Below are positions 55,652 through 64,000 of a DNA stretch of 64,000 nucleotides, in pieces. This DNA is from Actinokineospora enzanensis DSM 44649 (GTDB taxonomy: Bacteria; Actinomycetota; Actinomycetes; Mycobacteriales; Pseudonocardiaceae). How positions within the stretch are numbered: the stretch's first letter is position 1; each line of letters starts with the position of its first letter. The stretch is taken from assembly GCF_000374445.1 (NCBI RefSeq), contig NZ_KB894428.1:66372-130371 (forward strand). Direction: 5' to 3'. The position numbers and the translations under genes were made by a program. Below the pieces are notes generated by a model that did no database searches, was not told the DNA's origin, and saw only the letters and a list, made by a program, of their open reading frames with translations.

Positions 55652-56833
55652 ATGATCAAATCCATTCTGGTCGTCATCCTGTCGATCGGCCTGGTCACGA
55701 CCGCGACCGTCCCCGCACCGGCCGGTCCCGCCCGCCGCGGCGAGCTGCTCTCGGCAGTGCCGATCACGAGCCGGACCCCGGCCCAGGTGACCGAACTGCT
55801 CGCCGGACAGTCGATCGACACCCGGTGGGTGCGCTACGGGGTCGACGCCTACCGGCTGGAGTACCGGACAGTCGACCCGACCGGCAGGCCGATCACCGCC
55901 AGCGGCGCCGTCGCCCTGCCCCGGGGCGGCGGGCACCGGCTCCCGACGATCGACTTCCAGCACGGAACCATCGCCGCCAAGGCGGAAGCCGGTTCGGTGA
56001 GTGCCGACACCAACCGACTCGCTCCGATCACCTTCGCGGCGGCGGGCTACGCCACCGTCGCCCCCGACTACCTCGGCCTGGGCACCGGCGACGGTGCACA
56101 CCCCTACCTCGACCTGCCCACCGAGACGAGTGCGTCGGTGGACCTGCTGCGCGCGGCCGACACCTTCGTGCGCCGGGCAGGCCGGACGTTGGACCGCCGT
56201 GTCCTGCTCACCGGCTTCTCCCAGGGTGGGCCTGCCGCCATGGCACTCGGCCGTGCACTGCGGGAAGGTGTAGACCGACGCTTCTCCGTGCGCGCCATCG
56301 CCGGTGTCAGCGGCGTTTACGACCTGTACGGCACCCAGTTCCCCGCAGCCCTGGACGGAACGATCGTGCCCAAACTCGCCACGATCTCCATCGCCTACTA
56401 CCTGGTGGCGATGAACCGGCTGTACCGCCTGCCCGCCCAGGCTTTTCGCGCCCCGTACGACACCGTCGTGCCGGATCTCTTCGACGGGACGCACTCCGGG
56501 GCCGATATCGCCGCCAAGCTGCCGGACACTCCTGCGGACCTGCTCACCGACTGGGCGGTGCAGCAGCTGCGACACCCGACGGGCCCGATGCTCCGCGCGG
56601 CCCAAGCCAGCGACGGATCGTGCGCGGGCTGGACGCCGCGCGCCTCCGTTCGGCTGTTCACCGCCACCGACGGCGACGAGCTGGTCCCGATCGGCAACTC
56701 CGTCCGGTGCCAGGAGGCATTCCGGAGCCGGGGCGTCGACGCCCCCATCACCGACCTGGGGCGCGTGGACCACAACACGTCCGCGAAGCGCTCCTATCCC
56801 CTGATCCTCGACTTCTTCGCCGATCTGCCCTGA
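55652..56833 (+). CDS. Secreted alpha/beta-hydrolase, lipase-like
   Basis: 393 aa. Signal peptide (residues about 1-25, MIKSILVVILSIGLVTTATV). The fold is that of secretory lipases/esterases: FQHGTIAAK in the oxyanion region, APDYLGLGTG, the nucleophile Ser in GFSQGGPA, Asp in TATDGDELVP and His near the C-terminus (VDHNTSAKR). It probably hydrolyses lipid or ester substrates outside the cell. ATG 55652 has a poor ribosome site. It stands alone downstream of valS. Confidence 0.85.
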   Translation: MIKSILVVILSIGLVTTATVPAPAGPARRGELLSAVPITSRTPAQVTELLAGQSIDTRWVRYGVDAYRLEYRTVDPTGRPITASGAVALPRGGGHRLPTIDFQHGTIAAKAEAGSVSADTNRLAPITFAAAGYATVAPDYLGLGTGDGAHPYLDLPTETSASVDLLRAADTFVRRAGRTLDRRVLLTGFSQGGPAAMALGRALREGVDRRFSVRAIAGVSGVYDLYGTQFPAALDGTIVPKLATISIAYYLVAMNRLYRLPAQAFRAPYDTVVPDLFDGTHSGADIAAKLPDTPADLLTDWAVQQLRHPTGPMLRAAQASDGSCAGWTPRASVRLFTATDGDELVPIGNSVRCQEAFRSRGVDAPITDLGRVDHNTSAKRSYPLILDFFADLP

Positions 56834-56948
56834 CCGACAGGTCCGACGAGAGTCCATCGAGGACACTCCGACGAACCGCCGACCAGCCTCGTCCACGGCA
56901 GGTTCGGGGAGTTGTCCACAGGAGGTGGCGACGGGAGTGCCGCGCCGT

Positions 56949-58073
56949 TCAGTGGTTCTGTTCGTTCAGCAGTTGCATCACGTTGTCGGGGGCGTTGTCG
57001 CCGAACAGGCTTTCCAGCAGAACGGCGTCCTTCCCAGCGGCGATCTCCGCGCAGCGCGCGAACATCGCGTCCTCATACGAAGCAAGCGCCTCCTCGATAT
57101 CGCCCCCGGAAGCCAGAGCGCGACCAAGCTCGGCCCCGTCCAACATCGCCAGGTTGGCGCCTTCCCCGTTCGGCGCCGTCAGATGCGCCGCGTCTCCGAC
57201 CAACGTCACCCCAGTCACCCGCTTCCACTGTTGCCCGGCAGACAACGCATAGTGCGGGCGGAGGACCGGGGCCGTGTCCCCTGCTGTGATCAATGTGGTG
57301 AGTTCGGGTGCCCACCCGTCGAACTCCGCCGCGATCCGGGCGGCGGCGGCCATCGGATCGGTGAAATCGATCGCGGCGAACCACTCCAACGGTCGGCTCA
57401 GCTCCACGTAGGTGTGCAGGGTGTCCCCGCGCTCCCGGTGCGCGAAGATTCCCTGTCCCTTGCCGGACACGAGCATCGACCCGCCGCCCACGGCGCGCGC
57501 GGTGGCCGGATAGCGGGTGTCGGCGTTGAACAGGTAGGTCTCGACGGAGGCGATGCCGACGTATTCGGGTGCGGCGTCGCACAGCAGTGGGCGGATACGG
57601 GACCACGCGCCGTCCGCGCCGACCAGGAGCCCAATAACAACGCTGGTGCCGGACGTGAAAGTCAGCGAGTAGCCGCCGTCCACGGGACGGGCGTCGCGGA
57701 TCTTGTGGCCCCACCGGACGGTGCCGGGCGGGAGTGAGTCGAGCAGAAGTTGGCGGAGTTCGGAGCGCAGCACCTCCGGTCGGCCGCCGGTTCCGTCGTC
57801 GGGCTTCGAGAGCAGGACGGAGCCGTCCGGGGACAGGATCCGCATTGCCTGGCGGCCGTCCAGGACGAGGTCGCGGAAGCCGGGCATCAGGTCGGCGGCC
57901 TCGATCGCGAGCTGGCCGTTGTAGTCGTGGATGTCGAGCATGCCGCCCTGCGACCGCGCGGTCGGCGACGTCTCCGCCTCGTACACCACGGCCGGAACGC
58001 CGTGCAGGTGCAGGACGCGGGCGAGGGTGAGGCCGCCGAGACCGGCGCCGACGATCGTGACTGGTGTGTTCAT
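56949..58073 (-). CDS. FAD-dependent monooxygenase, TetX-like
   Basis: 374 aa class A flavoprotein monooxygenase. GAGLGGLTLARVLHLHG is the FAD Rossmann motif, LRSELRQLLLDSLP and GLLVGADGAWSRIRPLL (DG motif) follow, and LVGDAAHLTAPNGEGANLAMLDGAELG is the GD motif. The overall layout is like tetracycline destructases and related inactivating hydroxylases. ATG 58073 has GGGGGAG upstream. It is transcribed divergently from a TetR gene across two matching operators, so it is probably induced by the compound it modifies. Confidence 0.9.
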   Translation of the reverse strand: MNTPVTIVGAGLGGLTLARVLHLHGVPAVVYEAETSPTARSQGGMLDIHDYNGQLAIEAADLMPGFRDLVLDGRQAMRILSPDGSVLLSKPDDGTGGRPEVLRSELRQLLLDSLPPGTVRWGHKIRDARPVDGGYSLTFTSGTSVVIGLLVGADGAWSRIRPLLCDAAPEYVGIASVETYLFNADTRYPATARAVGGGSMLVSGKGQGIFAHRERGDTLHTYVELSRPLEWFAAIDFTDPMAAAARIAAEFDGWAPELTTLITAGDTAPVLRPHYALSAGQQWKRVTGVTLVGDAAHLTAPNGEGANLAMLDGAELGRALASGGDIEEALASYEDAMFARCAEIAAGKDAVLLESLFGDNAPDNVMQLLNEQNH

Positions 58074-58089
58074 GGTGACTCCCCCTGGA

Positions 58090-58125
58090 TTGGAACGACA
58101 TTCCAATGTTGGAACGACATTCCAG
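58090..58125. promoter_or_regulatory. Two tandem 17-bp palindromic operators
   Basis: TTGGAACGACATTCCAA (58090-58106) and TTGGAACGACATTCCAG (58109-58125) repeat at a 19-bp spacing between the divergent monooxygenase and TetR genes. The TetR protein is the obvious ligand. Confidence 0.85.
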
Positions 58126-58143
58126 ATCTGTCAAGATGCCCGC

Positions 58144-58812
58144 ATGCCACCACGGACCCGGCGCGTGGACGCCCTCTCCCGGGAGCGGATCGTCGCGGCC
58201 GCCGTCGCCATCCTCGACACGGCGGGTGAGAGCGGTCTGACGTTCCGCGCGCTGACCGAGCGCCTCGCGACCGGCGCGGGGGCGATCTACTGGCATGTCG
58301 CGAACCGCAACGAGTTGCTCGACGCCGCGACGGAGGCGGTCATCGCCCCGGTCGTCAAGCCGGTCGAGGCCGACGAACCGGCGGACGGGATCCGGGCAAT
58401 CGCGCTCGGGTTGTTCGATGCGATCGCGGAGCATCCCTGGCTTGCCACGCAACTTGCTACGCAGTTGTCGCGCAGTCCGTGGGGATCGGTGACGCCGCGC
58501 ATCTTCGAGAGCATCGGGCGGCACGTCAGTGCAATGGGGGTGCCCAAGGCCGGGTGGTTCACGGCGGGCTCGGCGCTGGTGCACTACATCCTCGGCGCGG
58601 CGGGGCAGAACGCCGCGAACGCGCGGGTGTTGGGGGCCGGGGGTGACCGTGCCGAGTTCCTGGCGGCCGCGTCGGCGGCGTGGGAGCGGCTCGATCCCGA
58701 GGAGTACCAGTTCACCAGGGCTGTGGGAGATCAAGTGCGGGAGCACGACGACCGGGAGCAGTTCCTCGCGGGCGTCGATCTCGTGCTCGCGGGCATCGCC
58801 GCGTCGCGCTGA
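58144..58812 (+). CDS. TetR-family regulator
   Basis: 222 aa. The N-terminal helix-turn-helix (SRERIVAAAVAILDTAGESG, then TERLATGAGAIYWHVANRNELLD) is followed by a TetR C-terminal ligand domain of the TetR_C-like type (EHPWLATQLATQLSR). ATG 58144 lies 18 bp after the second operator, so the gene is likely autoregulated together with the monooxygenase gene. Confidence 0.92.
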   Translation: MPPRTRRVDALSRERIVAAAVAILDTAGESGLTFRALTERLATGAGAIYWHVANRNELLDAATEAVIAPVVKPVEADEPADGIRAIALGLFDAIAEHPWLATQLATQLSRSPWGSVTPRIFESIGRHVSAMGVPKAGWFTAGSALVHYILGAAGQNAANARVLGAGGDRAEFLAAASAAWERLDPEEYQFTRAVGDQVREHDDREQFLAGVDLVLAGIAASR

Positions 58813-58819
58813 GGTGGAT

Positions 58820-58861
58820 CCGCCCGAGCGGCCTGTCCCCTCGAACGGGCCGCTCGGGCGG
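58820..58861. terminator. Bidirectional terminator
   Basis: CCGCCCGAGCGGCC (58820-58833) pairs with 58848-58861 between the convergent TetR and 58873 genes. Confidence 0.8.
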
Positions 58862-58872
58862 GGCTCGGGGGT

Positions 58873-59193
58873 TCAGTCCAGAATGGGTTCGGGGTCGAGC
58901 CACCTGACCTGGGCCGGGTGGTTGCCGCACAGCACGCGGCCCGCCGACTCCGGGGTGGCGAACTGGCCGCGCGTGCGGGCACCGCGCCGGTCGGGCATGC
59001 CGACGAGCTCGACGTAGTCCTCGCCGAGGCCGTCCGCGACCTCCAGGCCCCAGCCGAGCACGGCGAAGTCGAGCGCGTTCCCCTCGGCATCGCGTTTGAC
59101 CTGGTAGACCGCGAAGCGGCGGGGCGCGCACTGGTCGGTGACGGCGGCGATCTGCCTGCTGAGCTCGTCCTCCGGGATGGTGCCGGTGTGCAT
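58873..59193 (-). CDS. Small conserved-type hypothetical protein
   Basis: 106 aa, no membrane segment. Visible features are a strand-rich middle (RFAVYQVKRDAEGNALDFAVLGWGLEV) and a C-terminal HPAQVRWLDPEPIL. ATG 59193 (MHTGTIPEDEL) has GGAGG five bases upstream, which also overlaps an earlier ATG at 59205. It is divergent from the Scr1-type gene, and a 14-bp palindrome lies in between. Function not recognised. Confidence 0.7.
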   Translation of the reverse strand: MHTGTIPEDELSRQIAAVTDQCAPRRFAVYQVKRDAEGNALDFAVLGWGLEVADGLGEDYVELVGMPDRRGARTRGQFATPESAGRVLCGNHPAQVRWLDPEPILD

Positions 59194-59208
59194 CAGGACC
59201 TCCATTGG

Positions 59209-59222
59209 TCGCAACGTTGCGA
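59209..59222. promoter_or_regulatory. Perfect 14-bp palindrome TCGCAACGTTGCGA
   Basis: It lies 16 bp upstream of the 59193 start, in the divergent region with the Scr1 regulator. Candidate operator for that regulator. Confidence 0.5.
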
Positions 59223-59341
59223 TTTCACTCGGGGCAGCATCGCACCACAGGGGTGTCAACAACAATGACTCCATCGAGTGAATGCGCCCATCACACTGTT
59301 GCGGAAGACTGTCGGCGACCAAGATCGGGAGGGGATGGACG

Positions 59342-60190
59342 ATGGCGACTCCGAAACAGCCCACGGTGATCGGCCGGGGACTCGGCGGGGAACTGCGGGT
59401 ACTGCGCCAGAACGCCAAGCTGAGCTGCAAGTACGTGGCCCAGCGGCTGGGCTGGCAGGCGTCCAAGATCTCGCGGATGGAGACGGGCCAGCAGGGGATC
59501 AAGTCCGCCGATGTGGCCTCGCTGCTGGTGGTCTACGGGGTGATCGGCAAGGACCGGGACCGCCTGGTCAAGCTGGCCGAACGCTCCGACGACTTCGGCT
59601 ACTGGGAGAACCAGCCCGCGTTGTCGGACGAGTCCAAGACCCTCATGCGTATCGAGCGCGAGGCCACGGAGATCATCATCTTCGAGCCGCTGGTGATTCC
59701 CGGCCTGGTGCAGACCGGGGACTATGTCCGAGCGATGATGCGCGTTTGCAACGTGCCTGACCAGGACATGGACTCGCGCGTCGCGGCAAGGCTGGCACGC
59801 CAGGCGCTCCTGACGAAGGAGAAGCCACCCAAGCTGCGGTTGATCGTCGACGAGTTCGTGTTGCGCCGCGTGCTCGCCAGCCCCAAGACCATGGCGCGCC
59901 AGTTGAGGCACATCCTGGAGGTGGTCGAGCGGGGCGCGACGACTCTGCACGTGTTGCCCCTGTCGCTACGCGGGCACTCTGGCCTGGATGGTTCGTTCAC
60001 CCTCCTGGACTTCGAGCGGAACAAACCGGTCGTCTACTTGGATCACAAGGTTTCCGGTCTCTTCCTGGAGGAAGACGCGCACATCGCGTTCTTCCGCGCT
60101 GAGACCGATACCCTGGCCGAGTTGGCTCTGAGCCCCGCCAAGTCGGCGGAACTCGTTGCGACCATCGCACGAGAGCACGACCGAGAGTGA
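59342..60190 (+). CDS. Scr1/WhiJ-type XRE regulator with DUF5753
   Basis: 282 aa. The N-terminal helix-turn-helix is complete (residues about 14-60: LRVLRQNAKLSCKYVAQRLGWQASKISRMETG), followed by the DUF5753 domain (about 105-270: FEPLVIPGLVQTGDYVRAMM, RQALLTKEKPPKLRLIVDEFVLRR, LPLSLRGHSGLDGSFTLLDF). ATG 59342 has GGGAGGGG seven bases upstream. It is followed by its DUF397 partner. Such pairs control development or secondary metabolism in streptomycetes. Confidence 0.92.
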   Translation: MATPKQPTVIGRGLGGELRVLRQNAKLSCKYVAQRLGWQASKISRMETGQQGIKSADVASLLVVYGVIGKDRDRLVKLAERSDDFGYWENQPALSDESKTLMRIEREATEIIIFEPLVIPGLVQTGDYVRAMMRVCNVPDQDMDSRVAARLARQALLTKEKPPKLRLIVDEFVLRRVLASPKTMARQLRHILEVVERGATTLHVLPLSLRGHSGLDGSFTLLDFERNKPVVYLDHKVSGLFLEEDAHIAFFRAETDTLAELALSPAKSAELVATIAREHDRE

Positions 60191-60198
60191 GGAAGTTG

Positions 60199-60495
60199 AT
60201 GGACGCGGTGGACCGGGCTTCGATCGTTTGGCGCAAGTCGACCCGGAGCGGGTCAAACGCGCAGTGCGTCGAGGTGGGCTTCGTGTGGCGCAAGTCGAGC
60301 CGGAGCGGCACGAACGCAAACTGTGTCGAGGTCGGTTACCCCTGGCGGAAGTCCAGCCACAGCGGTGTCAACGAGGACTGCGTGGAGATCGCGCACACGC
60401 CGTCGGTCGCCGCCGTGCGGGACTCCAAGAACCCCGACGGCCCCACCCTGGCCTTCCCCGTCGCCTCGTTCGCGCAGGCCCTCCGTACGCTCTAG
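60199..60495 (+). CDS. DUF397 protein with triplicated N-terminal motif
   Basis: 98 aa. The WRKSxRSGxNxxCVEVG motif, present once in ordinary DUF397 proteins, occurs three times at an exact 19-residue period (Trp11, Trp30, Trp49; Cys23, Cys42, Cys61). It is encoded by 57-bp tandem repeats from 60229. A single C-terminal half (AVRDSKNPDGPTLAF...) ends the protein. ATG 60199 has GAGG six bases upstream; GTG 60187, overlapping the regulator stop, is an alternative. Partner of the Scr1-type gene. Confidence 0.88.
   Translation: MDAVDRASIVWRKSTRSGSNAQCVEVGFVWRKSSRSGTNANCVEVGYPWRKSSHSGVNEDCVEIAHTPSVAAVRDSKNPDGPTLAFPVASFAQALRTL
60486..60491 (+). promoter_or_regulatory. Candidate folC -10 box TACGCT, leaderless start
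   Basis: TACGCT ends six bases before GTG 60498, inside the end of the DUF397 gene, the same layout as at valS and the CtaJ-like gene. Confidence 0.4.
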
Positions 60496-60497
60496 GC

Positions 60498-61847
60498 GTG
60501 AGTCTGGACGAACTGCGCCAGGTCGAGGCGGAACTCGACACCCGGTGGCCCGAGACCAAGCTGGAACCGTCGCTGACCAGGATCGCCGCCCTGGTCGACC
60601 TGCTCGGGTCACCGCAGCGCGCCTTCCCGGTCGTGCACGTCGCGGGCACCAACGGCAAGACGTCGGTGACGCGCATGATCGACGCGTTGTTCACCCGCCT
60701 CGGCCTGCGCACCGGTCGGTTCATCAGCCCGCACCTGCAGGTGGTGACCGAGCGCATCTGTCTGGACAACGCACCGATTGATCCGGAGCGGTACATCGAG
60801 GTGTACCGGGACATCGAGCCGTACATCGAGATGGTGGACGCCCGGTCCGACATCCGGATGAGCAAGTTCGAGGTGCTGACCGCCATGGCCTTCGCGGCCT
60901 TCGCGGACGCCCCGGTCGACGTGGCGGTCATCGAGACCGGCATGGGCGGCAGCTGGGACGCGACGAACGTGGCGGACGGCAGGATCGCGGTGATCACGCC
61001 GATCGGGCTGGACCACACCGAGTACCTGGGTCCGGACATCCTGGGCATCGCGGGGGAGAAGGCCGGGATCATCAAGCCGGACGCGGTCGCGCTGCTGGCC
61101 GAACAGACCCCGGAGGTGGCGCGGGTGCTGGTGGAGCGGGCCACCGAGGTCGACGCGACGGTGGCGCGGCAGGGTCTGGAGTTCGGCGTGCTCGCGCACG
61201 ATGTCGCCGTCGGCGGCCAGGTCCTGCGGTTGCAGGGCCTGGGCGGGGTCTACGATGACATCTTCCTGCCCTTGCACGGCGAACACCAGGCGGCGAACGC
61301 GGTACTGGCCCTGGCCGCAGTCGAAGCCTTCTTCGGCGCCGGTGCCGAGCGGCAGCTGGACGTGGAGGCCGTCCGCGAGGGGTTCGCGTCGGTGATCTCC
61401 CCGGGCCGCCTGGAACGCGTCCGCACCGCCCCGACCGTCTTCATCGACGCCGCCCACAACCCGCACGGCGCCGAGGCCCTGGCGCGCGCGCTCGACTCGG
61501 AGTTCGACTTCCGGAAACTCGTGGGTGTGGTCGGTGTGATGGCCGATAAGGACGCCGTGGGCATTCTCTCCGCCTTGGAACCGGTTCTCACCGAGGTCGT
61601 CATCACCGCCAACTCGTCGACCCGGGCCATGGACCCGGACCACCTGGCCGATATAGCCACAGAGATTTTCGGCGACGACCGGGTCACCGTCTACCCGCAC
61701 CTGCCCGACGCCATCGAAGCCGCCATCCAGCTCGCCGAGGAAACCGACGACCCGGCCGAGCCCCTGTCCGGCGCGGGCGTCGTGGCGACCGGTTCGGTGT
61801 TCACCGCGGGCGAGGTCCGCACCCTGCTCGGGAAGGTCCCGGCATGA
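60498..61847 (+). CDS. folC: Folylpolyglutamate/dihydrofolate synthase
   Basis: 449 aa Mur-ligase-like enzyme that adds glutamate to folates. VAGTNGKTSVTRMID is the P-loop, GRFISPHL follows, the ETGMGGSWDATN stretch and PIGLDHTEYLG bind metal and substrate, and DAAHNPHGAEALA lies in the C-terminal domain. GTG 60498. The stop shares TGA with the start of the next gene (ATGA). Equivalent to Rv2447c. Confidence 0.96.
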   Translation: MSLDELRQVEAELDTRWPETKLEPSLTRIAALVDLLGSPQRAFPVVHVAGTNGKTSVTRMIDALFTRLGLRTGRFISPHLQVVTERICLDNAPIDPERYIEVYRDIEPYIEMVDARSDIRMSKFEVLTAMAFAAFADAPVDVAVIETGMGGSWDATNVADGRIAVITPIGLDHTEYLGPDILGIAGEKAGIIKPDAVALLAEQTPEVARVLVERATEVDATVARQGLEFGVLAHDVAVGGQVLRLQGLGGVYDDIFLPLHGEHQAANAVLALAAVEAFFGAGAERQLDVEAVREGFASVISPGRLERVRTAPTVFIDAAHNPHGAEALARALDSEFDFRKLVGVVGVMADKDAVGILSALEPVLTEVVITANSSTRAMDPDHLADIATEIFGDDRVTVYPHLPDAIEAAIQLAEETDDPAEPLSGAGVVATGSVFTAGEVRTLLGKVPA

Positions 61848-62227
61848 CCGCCCCCGACCCGATGAGGGGTTTCCGCGGCGTCATGTCCGCGATGTTGTGC
61901 CTGGAAGCCATCGTGGTTCTCCTGGCCTTGCTGGTGGTCGCCAAGTCCGATGGTGGGCTGGCCACGTGGCAGGGGTGGTCGGTCGGCGTCTTCGCGGTGG
62001 TCCTGATCGCCGCCTGCGCCTTCGTGTCCCGGCCGTGGGGCATGGGGCTGGCCCTCGTCTTGCAGGTGGTCAGCCTGCTGGGCTTCTTCGTCGTCACCGC
62101 CCTGGGCGTGGTGGGCGTGTTGTTCGGGCTGGCCTGGGCGTGGATGCTCTGGGCCCGCAACGACGTCCGCAAACGCATGGCAGAAGGCCGACTCACCAGC
62201 CAGCAACCACCCGCCGACCAGTCTTGA
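61844..62227 (+). CDS. DUF4233 membrane protein
   Basis: 127 aa with four predicted helices (about 14-35, 43-63, 68-90, 92-105) and a charged C-terminus (RNDVRKRMAEGR). Coupled to folC by ATGA, as is Rv2446c in M. tuberculosis. Function unknown. Confidence 0.85.
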   Translation: MTAPDPMRGFRGVMSAMLCLEAIVVLLALLVVAKSDGGLATWQGWSVGVFAVVLIAACAFVSRPWGMGLALVLQVVSLLGFFVVTALGVVGVLFGLAWAWMLWARNDVRKRMAEGRLTSQQPPADQS

Positions 62228-62228
62228 G

Positions 62229-62559
62229 CTACATGGGTGCCGCGTAGTAGGTGGGGAGAATGAACATCTCCACCGCCGCTGCCGTGCACTCCACTGCCGT
62301 CTCGGGTCCAGTGAAGGCAGCCATTACCAGGTCTCCATCGCGGGCAATGGTGACCCGGTCGACCGGGATGTGACTCCAGGCGGTGACCCGCATGGCCGAG
62401 ACGCCGGTGAACGAGAGCCGCACCCGCATGTGGTCATGGCCCGGTTCATCCGGCGTGAAGGGCGGGTGGATGGGCCCTTCGAACGACGCCGACACCTCCT
62501 GCCCTCGCTCATCCCAATGAAGATTGACGAGATCGAGCCCCGCGACAGCGGCGACGTAC

Positions 62560-62573
<14 letters not shown>
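62229..62573 (-). CDS. Small protein, possible Imm50-type immunity protein
   Basis: 114 aa. The beginning (MSVSEYVAAVAGLDLVNLHWDERGQEVSASFEG) and the strand-rich middle suggest the same general fold as the next gene, but the likeness is weak. ATG 62573 overlaps the upstream gene end by 14 bases, so it belongs to the toxin-immunity operon. Convergent with the DUF4233 gene (1-bp gap). Function by context only. Confidence 0.55.

Positions 62574-64000
<1,427 letters not shown>

Overview
The window is GC-rich DNA with GTG and TTG starts and leaderless promoters, from an actinomycete of the Pseudonocardiaceae type (genus not determined). Mycothiol-era redox genes are present: a DsbA-like protein of the Rv2466c family and a CGYC mycoredoxin. 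There are two Scr1/DUF397 regulator pairs. The backbone follows the order known around Rv2476c to Rv2446c of Mycobacterium tuberculosis: gdh, thioesterase, hypothetical, aglA, glbO, HNH protein, small membrane protein, DUF5130, pepN, Rv2466c-like dsbA, rpiB, nei2, tig, clpP1, clpP2, clpX, valS, folC, DUF4233. This shared order supports several calls beyond motif recognition.

Layout. 1-2.1 kb: 3' end of a disordered Pro-rich protein. 2.4-8.6 kb: giant NAD-glutamate dehydrogenase with two coupled genes. 8.6-11.7 kb: aglA, and mscS with glbO, on the minus strand. 11.9-12.5 kb: HNH gene. 12.6-13.9 kb: an unrecognised 425-aa protein made of 46 Gly-Thr-Arg-Val-Thr repeats. 14.6-20.0 kb: CtaJ-like, DUF5130, pepN and dsbA. 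20.1-21.2 kb: a non-coding array of five 117-bp units, each carrying an inverted pair of DnaA-box 9-mers; a sixth unit lies at 15.6 kb. 21.4-25.0 kb: aldehyde dehydrogenase, metallo-hydrolase, rpiB, nei2. 25.9-29.1 kb: accessory membrane protein, Eis-like and GNAT acetyltransferases, NUDIX protein. 29.3-32.7 kb: tRNA-Gly, tRNA-Pro and a decayed prophage (integrase joined to a tail-protein fragment), followed by a lipoprotein, a DUF397 gene and a beheaded Scr1 regulator. 32.7-38.8 kb: SCO5389-family gene, flavin oxidoreductase, tig-clpP1-clpP2-clpX. 39.9-50.1 kb: accessory metabolism and secretion, including fdhD/fdhF and a chitin-binding protease. 50.4-55.5 kb: two different valyl-tRNA synthetases transcribed divergently 68 bp apart. 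55.7-59.2 kb: secreted lipase, and a FAD monooxygenase with its TetR regulator and tandem operators. 59.3-62.2 kb: Scr1 regulator, a DUF397 protein with a triplicated motif, folC and DUF4233. 62.2-64.0 kb: two immunity-type genes behind an RHS toxin C-terminus fused in frame to a truncated IS3 transposase.

The strongest candidates for undescribed biology are the GTRVT-repeat gene, the DnaA-box repeat array, and an approximately 100-bp element with a 43-bp invariant core. The element occurs four times, each time downstream of a gene and in that gene's orientation (pepN, the 25.9-kb membrane protein, clpX, the 49.1-kb membrane protein). All functional calls come from reading the sequence and family knowledge; no database search was run.
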